A DNA stretch of 6,615 nucleotides from Lentisphaeria bacterium (GTDB lineage Bacteria; Verrucomicrobiota; Lentisphaeria; JABSQK01; UBA12247): the NCBI GenBank assembly GCA_003477185.1, contig DMTJ01000015.1:1-6615 (forward strand), written 5' to 3'. Position 1 is the first letter of the stretch; each line of letters starts with the position of its first letter. Of the stretch, positions 6,592 to 6,615 are shown piece after piece. A model generated the notes under the pieces. The model searched no databases. It saw only the letters and a list, made by a program, of their open reading frames with translations, and had not been told where the DNA came from. The translations under genes were made by a program, and so were the position numbers.

Positions 6592-6615
6592 GGTTATTCC
6601 ATGCTCGTTGATCGG

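Larger units (their letters stand above)
6168..6615. other. Intergenic stretch with repeats, no convincing gene
   Basis: From the DUF1080 stop to the right edge I see no supported gene. A small hairpin (GTCTT 6227-6231, loop GAA, AAGAC 6235-6239) lies 60 bases after the stop but lacks a T-run. The downstream copy of the 33-base repeat is at 6270-6302. A 76-codon frame at 6293-6523 starts inside that repeat and has no recognisable motif. Near 6456-6470 the text CACCACAGAACACAG resembles the degenerate ACAGAG-type intergenic repeats seen in many environmental genomes. The last 90 bases look more AT-rich and contain two inverted repeats, which may be control sequence for a gene beyond the window. 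Confidence 0.5.

Overview
The window looks like accessory chromosome from a Gram-negative, polysaccharide-degrading bacterium of the Planctomycetota-Verrucomicrobiota-Lentisphaerota-Kiritimatiellota (PVC) grouping. The reasons are gene types: a secreted DUF1080 (3-keto-disaccharide hydrolase family) protein, a very large secreted multi-domain GH95 enzyme, and the remains of a methyltransferase-like fragment of the kind found in PVC-type PQQ-propeller proteins. A C-terminal outer-membrane barrel confirms a diderm cell. The placement rests on recognised families, not on any marker gene. Every gene I accept is on the + strand.

Layout. Positions 1-721 hold the 3' end of an outer-membrane beta-barrel protein (porin-like, possibly the LbtU siderophore-porin type). 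Positions 722-1193 have no convincing gene. Positions 1194 to about 1890 hold a decayed or frameshifted gene: a signal peptide in one frame, then a class I SAM-methyltransferase-like Rossmann segment in another. A 33-nt repeat follows at 1921-1953, immediately before the main gene. Positions 2007-5405 encode a secreted 1132-residue enzyme with three modules in order: discoidin/F5-8C-like carbohydrate-binding domain, SGNH esterase and GH95 alpha-L-fucosidase, with all catalytic motifs visible. Sixty bases later, 5466-6167 encodes a secreted 233-residue DUF1080 protein. The second copy of the 33-nt repeat lies at 6270-6302. The last 300 bases carry no convincing gene but hold a strong inverted repeat at 6563-6591.

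How the parts may work together. The two intact genes look like a small operon for a fucosylated, O-acetylated glycan. The large protein would bind the glycan, remove acyl groups with its SGNH module and release terminal L-fucose with its GH95 module. The DUF1080 protein may act on keto-sugar glycosides or simply bind carbohydrate. The cassette is bracketed by two direct copies of a near-identical repeat, and the upstream copy abuts the broken methyltransferase-like gene. This suggests, as an inference, that the cassette sits in a repeat-rich, rearranged stretch. I see no transposase, integrase, CRISPR array, RNA gene or defence system, and no clear evidence of a wholly new system. The best leads are the three-module enzyme, the flanking repeats and the 3' inverted repeat.
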